Shown: positions 26,626 through 34,005 of the stretch, one piece after another | How positions within the stretch are numbered: the first letter of the stretch is position 1 | Layout of the letters: each line of letters opens with the position of its first letter | Source of the DNA: Streptomyces olivoverticillatus | GTDB taxonomy: Bacteria; Actinomycetota; Actinomycetes; Streptomycetales; Streptomycetaceae | Reading direction: 5' to 3' | Length of the DNA stretch: 64,000 nucleotides | NCBI RefSeq assembly: GCF_014203555.1 | Contig: NZ_JACHJH010000001.1 | Coordinates: forward strand, 109,973-173,972 | Notes under the pieces: model-generated | What the model was told of the DNA's origin: nothing | What the model saw: the letters and a program-made list of their open reading frames with translations, nothing else | Database searches by the model: none | Made by a program: the position numbers and the translations under genes

Positions 26626-26925
26626 ATGCTGACCAGCACTCACACTTCTCACGCGAACCACACGCACGAGCACGGCGCCGGCTGCGGGCACGTCGCCGTG
26701 CCGCACGGTGACCACATCGACTACGTGCACGACGGCCACCTGCACCGGACCCATGAGGACCACATCGACGAGTGCGAGCCCGCGGTCCACGCCGTGCACG
26801 CGAACCACACGCACGAGCACGGCGCCGGCTGCGGGCACGTCGCCGTGCCGCACGGTGACCACATCGACTACCTCCACGACGGGCACCGTCACGCCCGGCA
26901 CGACGGGCACTGGGACGACCACTGA
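26626..26925 (+). CDS. His-rich, internally duplicated small metal-binding-like protein
   Basis: Encodes 99 residues, of which 27 are His and 3 Cys. A 25-residue block (His9-Tyr33, containing HTHEHGAGCGHVAV and PHGDHIDY) is repeated exactly at His58-Tyr82; the flanking HDGH also recurs. There is no signal peptide or membrane segment. The composition implies binding of Zn, Ni or Co. It is convergent with a Fur/Zur-type gene and beside a zinc ABC transporter, which makes zinc storage or buffering the best guess. It starts at ATG 26626 after GAGGGAAGG. No Zur box is visible in its own upstream region. Confidence 0.8.
   Translation: MLTSTHTSHANHTHEHGAGCGHVAVPHGDHIDYVHDGHLHRTHEDHIDECEPAVHAVHANHTHEHGAGCGHVAVPHGDHIDYLHDGHRHARHDGHWDDH
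26650..26871 (+). repeat. 75-bp exact duplication inside the His-rich gene
   Basis: Bases 26650-26724 equal 26797-26871 (offset 147 bp). The copies lack even silent differences, so the duplication is recent or homogenised. Confidence 0.9.
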
Positions 26926-26941
26926 GCCGAGGCGCTGAGCC

Positions 26942-27391
26942 TCAAGTGGCCTGCCCCGGCTGCCGTTCGCAGTCCGGACAGATGCCGGAGAGCTCGACGA
27001 CATGCCGGACGTTCGCGAAACCCGAGCTGCGGGCAACCCTCTCCGCCCACTTCTCCACGGGGCCGGATTCGACGGGCAGGCTGAGGCCGCACTCGGTGCA
27101 CAGCAGGTAGTGGCGGTGGTCGGGGCCGGGACGGTGGCGAAAGAGCCGTTCGCCGTTGGTGTCGCGGACGATGTCCGCGCGTCCTGCCTCGGCCAGCGCC
27201 GTCAGGGTGCGGTAGACCGTGGAGAGACCCACCGACGAGCCGGTGCCCACCAGTTGCTTGTGCAGGGCCTGGGCGCTGACGAACCCTTCCGCCACGATCA
27301 GGGCGCCCAGTACCAGGGCGCGCTGCTGTGTGGACCTTCCGATCAGCACCACGTCGTGGGGTGCGGTGGTGCGCGGTCGATTGCTCACCAT
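26942..27391 (-). CDS. zur: Fur-family metalloregulator, probable zinc uptake regulator Zur
   Basis: Encodes 149 residues. The N-terminal winged helix (TQQRALVLGALIVAEGFVSAQALHKQL, VGLSTVYRTLTALAEAGRADIV) is followed by the Fur dimerisation/metal domain with GERLFRHRPGPDHRHYLLCTECG and ICPDCE, i.e. two CxxC zinc-binding pairs and the His cluster. It is the last gene of a five-gene zinc operon on the minus strand and so should repress the operon through the Zur box at 31088-31102. It starts at ATG 27391 after GAGAGAAGG. Genus-wide, Zur acts with Zn2+ as corepressor. Confidence 0.88.
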   Translation of the reverse strand: MVSNRPRTTAPHDVVLIGRSTQQRALVLGALIVAEGFVSAQALHKQLVGTGSSVGLSTVYRTLTALAEAGRADIVRDTNGERLFRHRPGPDHRHYLLCTECGLSLPVESGPVEKWAERVARSSGFANVRHVVELSGICPDCERQPGQAT

Positions 27392-27419
27392 TCGCGATGC
27401 CTTCTCTCGATGCCTGCCC

Positions 27420-28295
27420 TCAGCTCCTTGCGGGGGCCGGGGTGCGGATACGGGGGCGGGTGGCGGCGGGGCGGCGTATGAGGAAGGTGACGGCGTACAC
27501 GGCCGTCGCGGCAGCCATGATCGCGAAGCTCGGCGGCATCTTCGGGACGGCGTACGAGGCGAACAGCCCCGCCCACGTCTCCGCCACCGCGAGGCCGGCG
27601 GAGAGCGCGAGTGCCCGGTAGGGGCGGTCGGTCAGCCGGATCGCGGCCCCGGCGGGGGCGGCGAGCAGCCCGAGCAGCAGCAGGGAGCCGACCGCCTGAG
27701 TGGCTTCGGCGGCGCTGAGGCCGGCCGCGGCGAGGAAGCCGTAGCCGAGCAGGCGCACCGGGACGCCGCGGGCCGCAGCCGTGGCCTCGTCGACGGTGGC
27801 GAACAGCAGCGGGCGCGCGACGATCAGCATCACCAGGCAGATCCCGGCGGCGAGCCAGGCGGCGGCGGTCGCCCGGCCGGCGGAGATACCGAAGACCGAA
27901 CCGAACAGGACGCTGACGCCGGCCGTGCCGTCGGCGGTGCTGCGGGACGTTGTGTAGAGGGAGACGAAGAACGCGCCCAGGCCCAGGACCCAGGAGAAGA
28001 CGCTCCCTATGACGACATCGTCCGGGCGGGCCCGGCGGCCGAGGGTGCCGAAGAGCAACGCGATGGCGACCGTCGCGACCAGCAGCCCCAGGCGCAGGTC
28101 GCAGCCGAAGGCGAGGGCGGCCATGGCACCTGTGAAGGCGACGTGGCTGAGCGCGTCCGCGGTGAAGACCTGGGCCCGCAGCACGAGGAAGTACCCGACC
28201 AGTCCGCAGGCGGCCGCGATCGGCGTTCCGGCCAGCAGCGCGTGCTGGAAGAACGGCTGGGACAGCGGCGACGAGGCCAGGAGATCGGTCGTCAT
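27420..28295 (-). CDS. znuB: Zinc/manganese ABC transporter permease (second permease)
   Basis: Encodes 291 residues with about 8 membrane segments of the ABC-3 family. Family landmarks are FFQHALLAGTPIAAACGLVGYFLVLR, the segment with ADALSHVAFTGAM, and GSLLLLGLLAAPAGAA. The ATG at 28295 overlaps the stop of the preceding permease by 4 bp (ATGA). Having two different permease genes is the arrangement of TroCD/MtsC-type Zn/Mn importers, and the two chains likely form a heterodimer. Confidence 0.88.
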   Translation of the reverse strand: MTTDLLASSPLSQPFFQHALLAGTPIAAACGLVGYFLVLRAQVFTADALSHVAFTGAMAALAFGCDLRLGLLVATVAIALLFGTLGRRARPDDVVIGSVFSWVLGLGAFFVSLYTTSRSTADGTAGVSVLFGSVFGISAGRATAAAWLAAGICLVMLIVARPLLFATVDEATAAARGVPVRLLGYGFLAAAGLSAAEATQAVGSLLLLGLLAAPAGAAIRLTDRPYRALALSAGLAVAETWAGLFASYAVPKMPPSFAIMAAATAVYAVTFLIRRPAATRPRIRTPAPARS

Positions 28296-29194
28296 GCGGC
28301 CTCCTCGGTCGGGACGGTCACGGCGAACGGGGTGCGCAGGCCGCGCAGTGCGCGCGTGCCCAGGGCGATGACGTATCCGGCGAAGGCGAACGAGGTCACG
28401 AAGAAGCCCAGCGGATAGGGCGAGTAGTAGGCGGCGGCCAGCCCTGCCCACGTGGCGGTGAGGCCCAGCAGCACGGCCAGGGCGAGGCTCGCGGCCGGGC
28501 GGGCGGTGAGGGTCTGGGCGGTGGCCGCGGGGATCACCATGAGGGCGAAGACCAGCAGGGTCCCGGTGATCTGGCCCGCCTCGGCGGTCGCCGCCCCGAG
28601 CAGCACGAGGAAGACGACGGACAGCGCACGCACCGGTACGCCGTGCGCGGTGGCGACCTGCGGGTCGGCGGAGGCGAACAGCAGCGGCCGGCCGATGAGC
28701 GCCAGTATCGCCAGGACGGCCGCGCCGACGCAGAGCAGCAGGGTCACCTGGCCGTCGGTGATGCCGAGGAAGGTGCCGAAGAGGATCGTCTGCGGGCCCT
28801 CCAACAGCCCCTTGTACAGGGCGATGAAGAGGTATCCGCAGGCGAGGAGGAAGGCTTGGGCGGTCCCGGTCAGCGCGGACTCCTCGCGGTCGCCGCGGCC
28901 CCGGACAGCCGCGATGACCAGGGCGGTGGCGATGCAGAGCGTGAAATAGCCGTAGACGGCACCCGCCCCGAGCAGTACGGCCCCGGCAGCGCCGGGGAAC
29001 GCCACGGCGGAGACGGTGTGGGCGGCGAAGGTCTGCCTCCGCATCACCACGAACCATCCGACCGCCGCCGCGGCCACGGCCACGATCGTGCCCGCGCGGA
29101 AGGCATTGACCATGAACGGGAACGACCACATCTGCTGGAAGTCGGCGACGAGGTTCCACGACCAGAGCGGCGAGGCGAGGTCAGCCGGCAGCAT
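28292..29194 (-). CDS. znuB: Zinc/manganese ABC transporter permease (first permease)
   Basis: Encodes 300 residues of the ABC-3 metal permease family, with about 8 membrane segments. Markers are FPFMVNAFRAGTIVAVAAAAVGWFV in pieces, MRRQTFAAHTVSAVAFPGAAGA, and GTLLVFALMVIPAATAQ. It starts at ATG 29194, overlapping the ATPase gene's end by 14 bp, so translation is coupled. Together with the 27420-28295 product it forms the membrane channel of the zinc importer. Confidence 0.88.
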   Translation of the reverse strand: MLPADLASPLWSWNLVADFQQMWSFPFMVNAFRAGTIVAVAAAAVGWFVVMRRQTFAAHTVSAVAFPGAAGAVLLGAGAVYGYFTLCIATALVIAAVRGRGDREESALTGTAQAFLLACGYLFIALYKGLLEGPQTILFGTFLGITDGQVTLLLCVGAAVLAILALIGRPLLFASADPQVATAHGVPVRALSVVFLVLLGAATAEAGQITGTLLVFALMVIPAATAQTLTARPAASLALAVLLGLTATWAGLAAAYYSPYPLGFFVTSFAFAGYVIALGTRALRGLRTPFAVTVPTEEAA

Positions 29195-30059
29195 GGCCGC
29201 CTCCGGTCGTCTCCGGCCGGCCGACGACGACCAACTGCCCGTCGGAGGCGCGCAGCACCTCCACGCGCGTTCCGTAGAGACGCGTCAGGGTGGCGGAGGT
29301 GATGACTTCCTCCGGTGTCCCGGTGGCGGATCCGCCCCCGGCCAGATAGACCACCTTGTCCAGGTGGTGCAGTATCGGGTTCACGTCGTGGGCCACCATC
29401 ACCACGGCCACGCCCTCCCGATGACAGATACGCCCTGTCAGCGCTGCCACGTCACCCTGATGCGACAGGTCCAGGCTGTCCAACGGCTCGTCCAGAAGCA
29501 ACAGTCGCGGACGGCGTACCAGGGCCTGCGCGATGAGCAGGCGTTGCTGTTCGCCTCCGGAGCACTGGCCGATGGGCCGGTGGGCGTACGCCGACGCCCC
29601 GACCAGTTCGATGACCTCCTCGACGCGGGCGCGGGCGGCGCGGCGGCGGGGGCCCGGGAACGGCAGCGGCACGCCCCAGTGGTCGCCGTCCAGGCCCATG
29701 CGGACCACGTCGGTGCCGCGCAGGCGCATCGAGGTGTCGAAGGCGCGGCGCTGCGGCATGTAGCCGATGCGGTGGTTGGCCCGGCCGGGAGGTTTCCCGA
29801 GGACCCGTACGTCGCCGGCCGCGGCGGGCACGGTCCCGAGCACCAGCTTGACGAGGGTGGACTTGCCGACGCCGTTGGGGCCGAGGACGGCCGTGAACTC
29901 CCCCGCGTCGACGCGGAGGTTCACCCCCGACCACAGGGTGCGGCCGCCCACGCGCACGGCGGCGTCGCGGAGCGCGAGCACCGGGCCGTCGCCGTCCGCC
30001 CCGGGAGCGGGCACGCGCCGCTCGTCCGCCTCCGTCGCGGGGTCCATGATGCGGCTCAT
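29181..30059 (-). CDS. znuC: Zinc/manganese ABC transporter ATPase
   Basis: Encodes 292 residues with a complete ABC ATPase: Walker A GPNGVGKST, Q-loop YMPQRR, signature CSGGEQQRLLIAQAL, Walker B LLLLDEPLDSLD, H-loop VMVAHD. About 30 extra residues precede the domain. The ATG at 30059 overlaps the znuA stop (ATGA); ATG at 30047 is an alternative. It energises metal import through the two permeases. Confidence 0.92.
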   Translation of the reverse strand: MSRIMDPATEADERRVPAPGADGDGPVLALRDAAVRVGGRTLWSGVNLRVDAGEFTAVLGPNGVGKSTLVKLVLGTVPAAAGDVRVLGKPPGRANHRIGYMPQRRAFDTSMRLRGTDVVRMGLDGDHWGVPLPFPGPRRRAARARVEEVIELVGASAYAHRPIGQCSGGEQQRLLIAQALVRRPRLLLLDEPLDSLDLSHQGDVAALTGRICHREGVAVVMVAHDVNPILHHLDKVVYLAGGGSATGTPEEVITSATLTRLYGTRVEVLRASDGQLVVVGRPETTGGGHAAG

Positions 30060-31048
30060 CGCCCGGTGGCCTTGGCCAGGGCCTGCTCGATGCCCTGGAG
30101 CTGGGCGGTCTGCCACTGCTGGAACGTGGCGTCGGCGGGCGTCAGGGTCTCGGTGACGGCGGCCACCGGGATGCCCGCGTCCTTGGCCTCCTTGACCTGG
30201 GCCTGCACGTCCGGCGTGGAGTTCTGGGTGTTGTAGACGTAGACCTTGATCTGCTTGTTCTTGATCTGGTCGTCGATGGCGGCCTTGTCCTTGGCCGTGG
30301 GGTCGGCGCCCTCGCTCATCGCGTCGAGGAACGTCCGGGGCGTGAGCATCTTCAGCCCCAGGCCGTCGGCGAGGGGGCTGACGATGGACTCCGAGGCGCC
30401 GATGGGCGTGCCGTGGTACGTGCTCTTGATGTCCGCTATGAGCTTGTTGTAGGTGGCCAGGTCCTTGGTCTCGAAGTCCTTCTTCCGCTGGTCGAAGTAG
30501 GCGGCGTCGGCGGGGTCGGCTTTCTTGTAGTCCTCGGTGATCTTCTCGATGACCTGGTGGACGTCGTCCGGCGCGTACCAGCGGTGCGGGTTGCCGCCCG
30601 GCTTGACGCCGGCCAGGTCGCCGACCTTCAGCTCCGCGCGTCCGGCCGCCGGGTTGGCGGCGAGGAGCTTGTCGGCCCAGGCGTCGTAGCCGACGCCGTT
30701 GACGATCGCGTACCGGGCGCCGGCGACGGTACGGGCGTCGGCGGCGGTCGGCTCGTAGTCGTGCGGGTCGGTGTCGGGGTTGGCGATGATGCTGGCCACG
30801 TGGACGTGGCCGCCACCGAGCTGGGCGGCGATGCTGCCCCAGAAGTTCTCGGCGGCCACCACCCGGATCGTCCTGCCCGAAGCGCCGTCCGGCGTGCTGC
30901 CGCCCGTCTTCGACGAGGAAGAGGCCGGGCTCGAAGTCGAGCAGGCGGCGGCGGACACGGCTGTCAGCACTGCCATGGCGGCGGCGGACGAGATGCGCAC
31001 GGCCGGCCGGGCGCGGCGAGGAGTGGGGGCGGCGGAGGGGGTGCTCAT
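30056..31048 (-). CDS. znuA: Zinc/manganese ABC transporter substrate-binding lipoprotein
   Basis: Encodes 330 residues. A signal peptide with a lipobox-like VSAAAC cysteine is followed by a cluster A-I metal-binding protein with VVAAENFWGSIAAQLGG, NPDTDPHDYEPTAAD (His ligand), GNPHRWYAPDDV (His ligand), GTPIGASES and NTQNSTPDVQAQVKEAK. A long His/Asp loop is missing, unlike in E. coli ZnuA. The start is ATG 31048 after GAAGGAG; an upstream ATG at 31075 is less likely. First gene of znuA-znuC-znuB-znuB-zur. Confidence 0.9.
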   Translation of the reverse strand: MSTPSAAPTPRRARPAVRISSAAAMAVLTAVSAAACSTSSPASSSSKTGGSTPDGASGRTIRVVAAENFWGSIAAQLGGGHVHVASIIANPDTDPHDYEPTAADARTVAGARYAIVNGVGYDAWADKLLAANPAAGRAELKVGDLAGVKPGGNPHRWYAPDDVHQVIEKITEDYKKADPADAAYFDQRKKDFETKDLATYNKLIADIKSTYHGTPIGASESIVSPLADGLGLKMLTPRTFLDAMSEGADPTAKDKAAIDDQIKNKQIKVYVYNTQNSTPDVQAQVKEAKDAGIPVAAVTETLTPADATFQQWQTAQLQGIEQALAKATGR

Positions 31049-31087
31049 GGGGGCTCCTTCGGTGGGCAGGCTCACCCCGAAGGTAGA

Positions 31088-31102
31088 TGAAAACGATTTT
31101 CA
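31088..31102 (-). promoter_or_regulatory. Zur box upstream of znuA
   Basis: TGAAAACGATTTTCA is a near-perfect 15-bp palindrome of the Streptomyces Zur type (TGAAAATGATTTTCA). It lies 40 bp upstream of the znuA start. A second, degenerate copy (TGAAAACCGTTGCCA) is at 31116-31130. The operon therefore should be induced by zinc shortage. Confidence 0.88.
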
Positions 31103-31180
31103 CATCAATCACAAATGAAAACCGTTGCCATCTTTTGACTGGGACCCGACCCTTCCGGGTGGGTCACGCCGGGAACGGTC

Positions 31181-31226
31181 GAGGGCGCGCCCGAAGGGCC
31201 CGTACGGACCTGTCGGACGCGCCCTC
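31181..31226 (-). terminator. Hairpin after the P450-ferredoxin pair
   Basis: GAGGGCGCG (31181-31189) pairs with CGCGCCCTC (31218-31226), with GC-rich sequence between. It lies 18 bp after the ferredoxin stop on the minus strand. Confidence 0.5.
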
Positions 31227-31244
31227 CAGGGCGGCTCGCGCGGG

Positions 31245-31448
31245 TCAGCCTTCGCCGCCCTCCCCCCAGGCGATGGCCTGGGCGGGGCAGGCCCGTAGCG
31301 CTTCGGTGACGAGGGGGTCGCCCCCGCCGTCCTCGCGGCCGGGCAGGACGGCGCCGTAGCCGTCGTCGTCCTGGGTGAAGACGCTGGGCGCGGTCATGGC
31401 GCACATTCCCGCGCCGATGCAGACGTCGGAATCGATGGTCAAACGCAT
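31245..31448 (-). CDS. [3Fe-4S] ferredoxin, redox partner of the adjacent P450
   Basis: Encodes 67 residues of the Streptomyces SuaB/SubB-like ferredoxin type. The cluster ligands are in VCIGAGMCAMTAP (Cys-x5-Cys) and ACPAQAI, three cysteines in all, as for a 3Fe-4S cluster. It starts at ATG 31448, with GGAG upstream (ACCGGAGAACGGAG), 23 bp after the P450 stop, so the two are one operon. It passes electrons from a ferredoxin reductase (not here) to the P450. Confidence 0.92.
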   Translation of the reverse strand: MRLTIDSDVCIGAGMCAMTAPSVFTQDDDGYGAVLPGREDGGGDPLVTEALRACPAQAIAWGEGGEG

Positions 31449-31471
31449 GGCGGTGCTCCGTTCTCCGGTCG

Positions 31472-32695
31472 TCACCAGGCGACCGGCAATGCGTAGATGC
31501 CTTGCAGGGTGTCGGCGGGTTTGACGGGGATCTCGTCGGGGGCGACGGCCAGTCGCAGGGTGGGGATCCGGGTGATGAGGGTGCCGAGGGCGATCTCCAT
31601 CTCGGTCCGGGCGAGGTTCTGGCCGAGGCACTGGTGGACGCCGTAGCCGAAGGCCACATGGTGGCGCGCGGAGCGGCGGACGTCGAGGGCGTCCGGGCGT
31701 TCGTAGGCGCCGGCGTCGCGGTTGATCACCGAGGTGGCGAGCAGGACGCCCTCCCCGGCGCGGATGGTCCGCCCCGCGATCTCGACGTCCTCGGTGGCCA
31801 CCCGGACGAGGCCGTCGGCTATGGAGAGGTAGCGCAGCAGCTCCTCGACCGCGCCGGGCATCAGCGCCGGTTCGGCGCGTAATGCTTCGAGCTGGTCGGG
31901 GTGTTCGAGGAGGGTGAAGGTGCCGAGGGCGATCATGTTGGACGTGGTCTCGTGGCCGGCGATGAGCAGCACGAGGGCCATCATGACGAGTTCGTCGCGG
32001 TCTAGCTCGCCTTCGGCGAGGCGTTCGGAGACGAGCTCGCCGAGGATGCCCTCGAGCCCTCCGCCGGACTCGCCCTGCCGGGTGTCGATGAGCCGGTGGA
32101 GGTAGTCCTGCAGTTCGACCCTGGCCTCGGCGGCCTCCTCCGCGGTGGGCGCGGCGAGCAGGGCGCGGGAGCGGGACTCGAAGAACTCGTGGTCGCCGTA
32201 GGGAACTCCGAGCAGTGCGCAGATGACCATCGAGGGCACGGGCAGGGCGTAGGCGGAGACCAGTTCGGCCTCGTTTCCCTTGGCCAGCATCGTGTCGATG
32301 AGGCCGTCGACGATCCGCTGGATCTGCGGGCGCATGGCGGCGATGCGCTTGGTGCCGAAGTGCGGGATGAGCATGCGGCGCTGCCGGGAGTGACGGGGGT
32401 CGTCGACGCCGATCAGCGGGATCTCCACGTCGCTCTGGTTTTCGGCGCGCGGCATGACGACGGGGAAGCCCGGGTGCGCCCGGTCGGAGGAGAAGCGGGG
32501 GTCGACGAGCAGGGCGCGGGCTTCGGCGTGGCCGGTGACGGCCCAGACCTGGCGGCCGTCGTAGAGGGTCACCCGGGTCAGCGGCCCGTGGGCGGCCAGC
32601 CCGGGGTAGTCGGCGGGCGGCTGATAGGGACAGGTGCGGTCTTGGGGGAAGGCGGGGGCGGACGGGGCGGTGGCCTTGGCTCCGGTCGCGGTCAC
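31472..32695 (-). CDS. Cytochrome P450, CYP105-like
   Basis: Encodes 407 residues. The I-helix oxygen motif is LIAGHETTSNM, the K-helix ExxR is EELLRYLS and the heme loop is FGYGVHQCLGQNLAR, with the axial Cys. The arrangement with a 3Fe-4S ferredoxin and substrate segments such as PRFSSDRAHPGFPVVMPRA resemble CYP105 enzymes, which hydroxylate xenobiotics and polyketides. The start is GTG 32695, with GGGAGG upstream; the frame continues another 34 codons without support. Substrate unknown. The GntR-TetR fusion regulator upstream may control it. Confidence 0.92.
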   Translation of the reverse strand: MTATGAKATAPSAPAFPQDRTCPYQPPADYPGLAAHGPLTRVTLYDGRQVWAVTGHAEARALLVDPRFSSDRAHPGFPVVMPRAENQSDVEIPLIGVDDPRHSRQRRMLIPHFGTKRIAAMRPQIQRIVDGLIDTMLAKGNEAELVSAYALPVPSMVICALLGVPYGDHEFFESRSRALLAAPTAEEAAEARVELQDYLHRLIDTRQGESGGGLEGILGELVSERLAEGELDRDELVMMALVLLIAGHETTSNMIALGTFTLLEHPDQLEALRAEPALMPGAVEELLRYLSIADGLVRVATEDVEIAGRTIRAGEGVLLATSVINRDAGAYERPDALDVRRSARHHVAFGYGVHQCLGQNLARTEMEIALGTLITRIPTLRLAVAPDEIPVKPADTLQGIYALPVAW

Positions 32696-32866
32696 GGGTA
32701 ACCTCCCAGAGAAAGCGGACTGGTGTCCTTGGGCAACCAGTACAACGAATGTGTACCGGTTACGTCCAGTACGCCCCGTCAGACCCCTTGGGCGCAACGC
32801 TATTTGCCCGCAGCGGAATCCGGCGCGCCGGGCGCGAGCCCCCGCCCGGCGTGCACCGACCCGCCC

Positions 32867-33862
32867 TCACTCCGTGCGGCGCCCCCGCCCCACCGGACGC
32901 GGGCGCCGCTCGTGCATGAGCTCCGTCAGCCCGTCCAGCAGCCTCGCCAGCCCGAAGTCGAACATCGTGTCGAGGGAGAAGTCGACTTCGGGGTCGGCCA
33001 GGATGCGCTCGTACATGGGGTAGTGGCCCGAGGAGATGAGCGCGCCCAGCTCCTCGAAGCGGGCCTCCATCCACTCGTCGTCCGTGAGGCCGGTGTCCTG
33101 CTCGGCCAGCGCCTCGTCCTCCAGGTTCACGGCGACGCCGCGGACGAATCCCGCGAGGGAGACCGTGATGTGCAGCATCTCGCTCGCGGACAGCCGGAGT
33201 TCACGGATCGGCTCCATCGTCCACTCCATCAGAGCGAGCGCGTTCGAGGAGATCAGCGGCCGGGTGAAGGACATCACCCTGGCGAGCCACGGATGGCGGC
33301 GGTAGAGGGCCCACTGGAGCCGCGCCGACGCCTCCAGCCTCCCCCGCCAGTGCGCGGGCGCCTGCGCCGGGAGCGCTATGTCGCCGAAGACGGCGTCCGC
33401 CATCAGCTCCACCAGCTCGGCCTTGCCGGGCACATGACGGTAGAGGGCCATGGTGGAGACGCCGAGCTCACCGGCGATGGCGCGCATCGACAGCCCCTCG
33501 GAGCCCTGGACGTCGGCGACGGCCACGGCGGTGCGCACCACGCGCTCGCTGGTGAGCGACGGATCGGCGCCGCGCTGCACCTTGCCGTGCCGGCGGGCCC
33601 GCACGGCCATCACGGCCTCGGGGGCCGAGTCCGGCGCGTGCACGACCGTGCCGACACCGGGCACCGCCCGCACCAGCCCCTCCTGCCGCAGCACCGCGAG
33701 CGCCTTGGTGGCGGTGGCCATGGCCACGCCCCACTCCTGGGTGATCCGCCGGGTGGACGGCACCTTCTCCCCCGCCCGCAGTTCGCCGGAGGCGATACGG
33801 GCGCGGAGCTCGGCGGCGATGCGGAGGTACGGCGGGTCGGCGGGCTGCCCTAGTGCGGTCAT
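32867..33862 (-). CDS. GntR-TetR fusion transcriptional regulator
   Basis: Encodes 331 residues with two DNA-binding domains. Residues about 10-75 are a GntR winged helix (YLRIAAELRARIASGELRAGEKVPST, VAMATATKALAVLRQEGLV). Residues about 100-150 are a TetR helix-turn-helix (GLSMRAIAGELGVSTMALYRHV), followed by a TetR ligand domain. Such fusions exist in actinobacteria, usually next to exporters. It is divergent from an MFS exporter (143-bp gap) and upstream of the P450 on the same strand. It starts at ATG 33862. It probably responds to a drug-like ligand by releasing the CTAGTGC repeats. Confidence 0.88.
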   Translation of the reverse strand: MTALGQPADPPYLRIAAELRARIASGELRAGEKVPSTRRITQEWGVAMATATKALAVLRQEGLVRAVPGVGTVVHAPDSAPEAVMAVRARRHGKVQRGADPSLTSERVVRTAVAVADVQGSEGLSMRAIAGELGVSTMALYRHVPGKAELVELMADAVFGDIALPAQAPAHWRGRLEASARLQWALYRRHPWLARVMSFTRPLISSNALALMEWTMEPIRELRLSASEMLHITVSLAGFVRGVAVNLEDEALAEQDTGLTDDEWMEARFEELGALISSGHYPMYERILADPEVDFSLDTMFDFGLARLLDGLTELMHERRPRPVGRGRRTE

Positions 33863-33888
33863 GAGCCGAGAATAGCAGCGGAGTGCCC

Positions 33889-33995
33889 TAGTGCCCTAGT
33901 GCACCCAAACCGCCTTCGTTGCCCAGGAGTCAGCTTGCTGCTTACGCTGTACGCGACTTCATATACGCCGTACGCATCAAGCCGTACCGCACTAG
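33889..33995. promoter_or_regulatory. Candidate operators: CTAGTGC repeats between regulator and exporter
   Basis: CTAGTGC occurs in tandem at 33889-33895 and 33897-33903 (8-bp period, within TGCCCTAGTGCCCTAGTGCA). It occurs inverted as GCACTAG at 33989-33995, just before the exporter start. A further copy at 33850-33856 overlaps the regulator's own first codons. The spread over both promoters suggests shared regulation. Confidence 0.5.
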
Positions 33996-34005
33996 GGGGA
34001 CCCCG

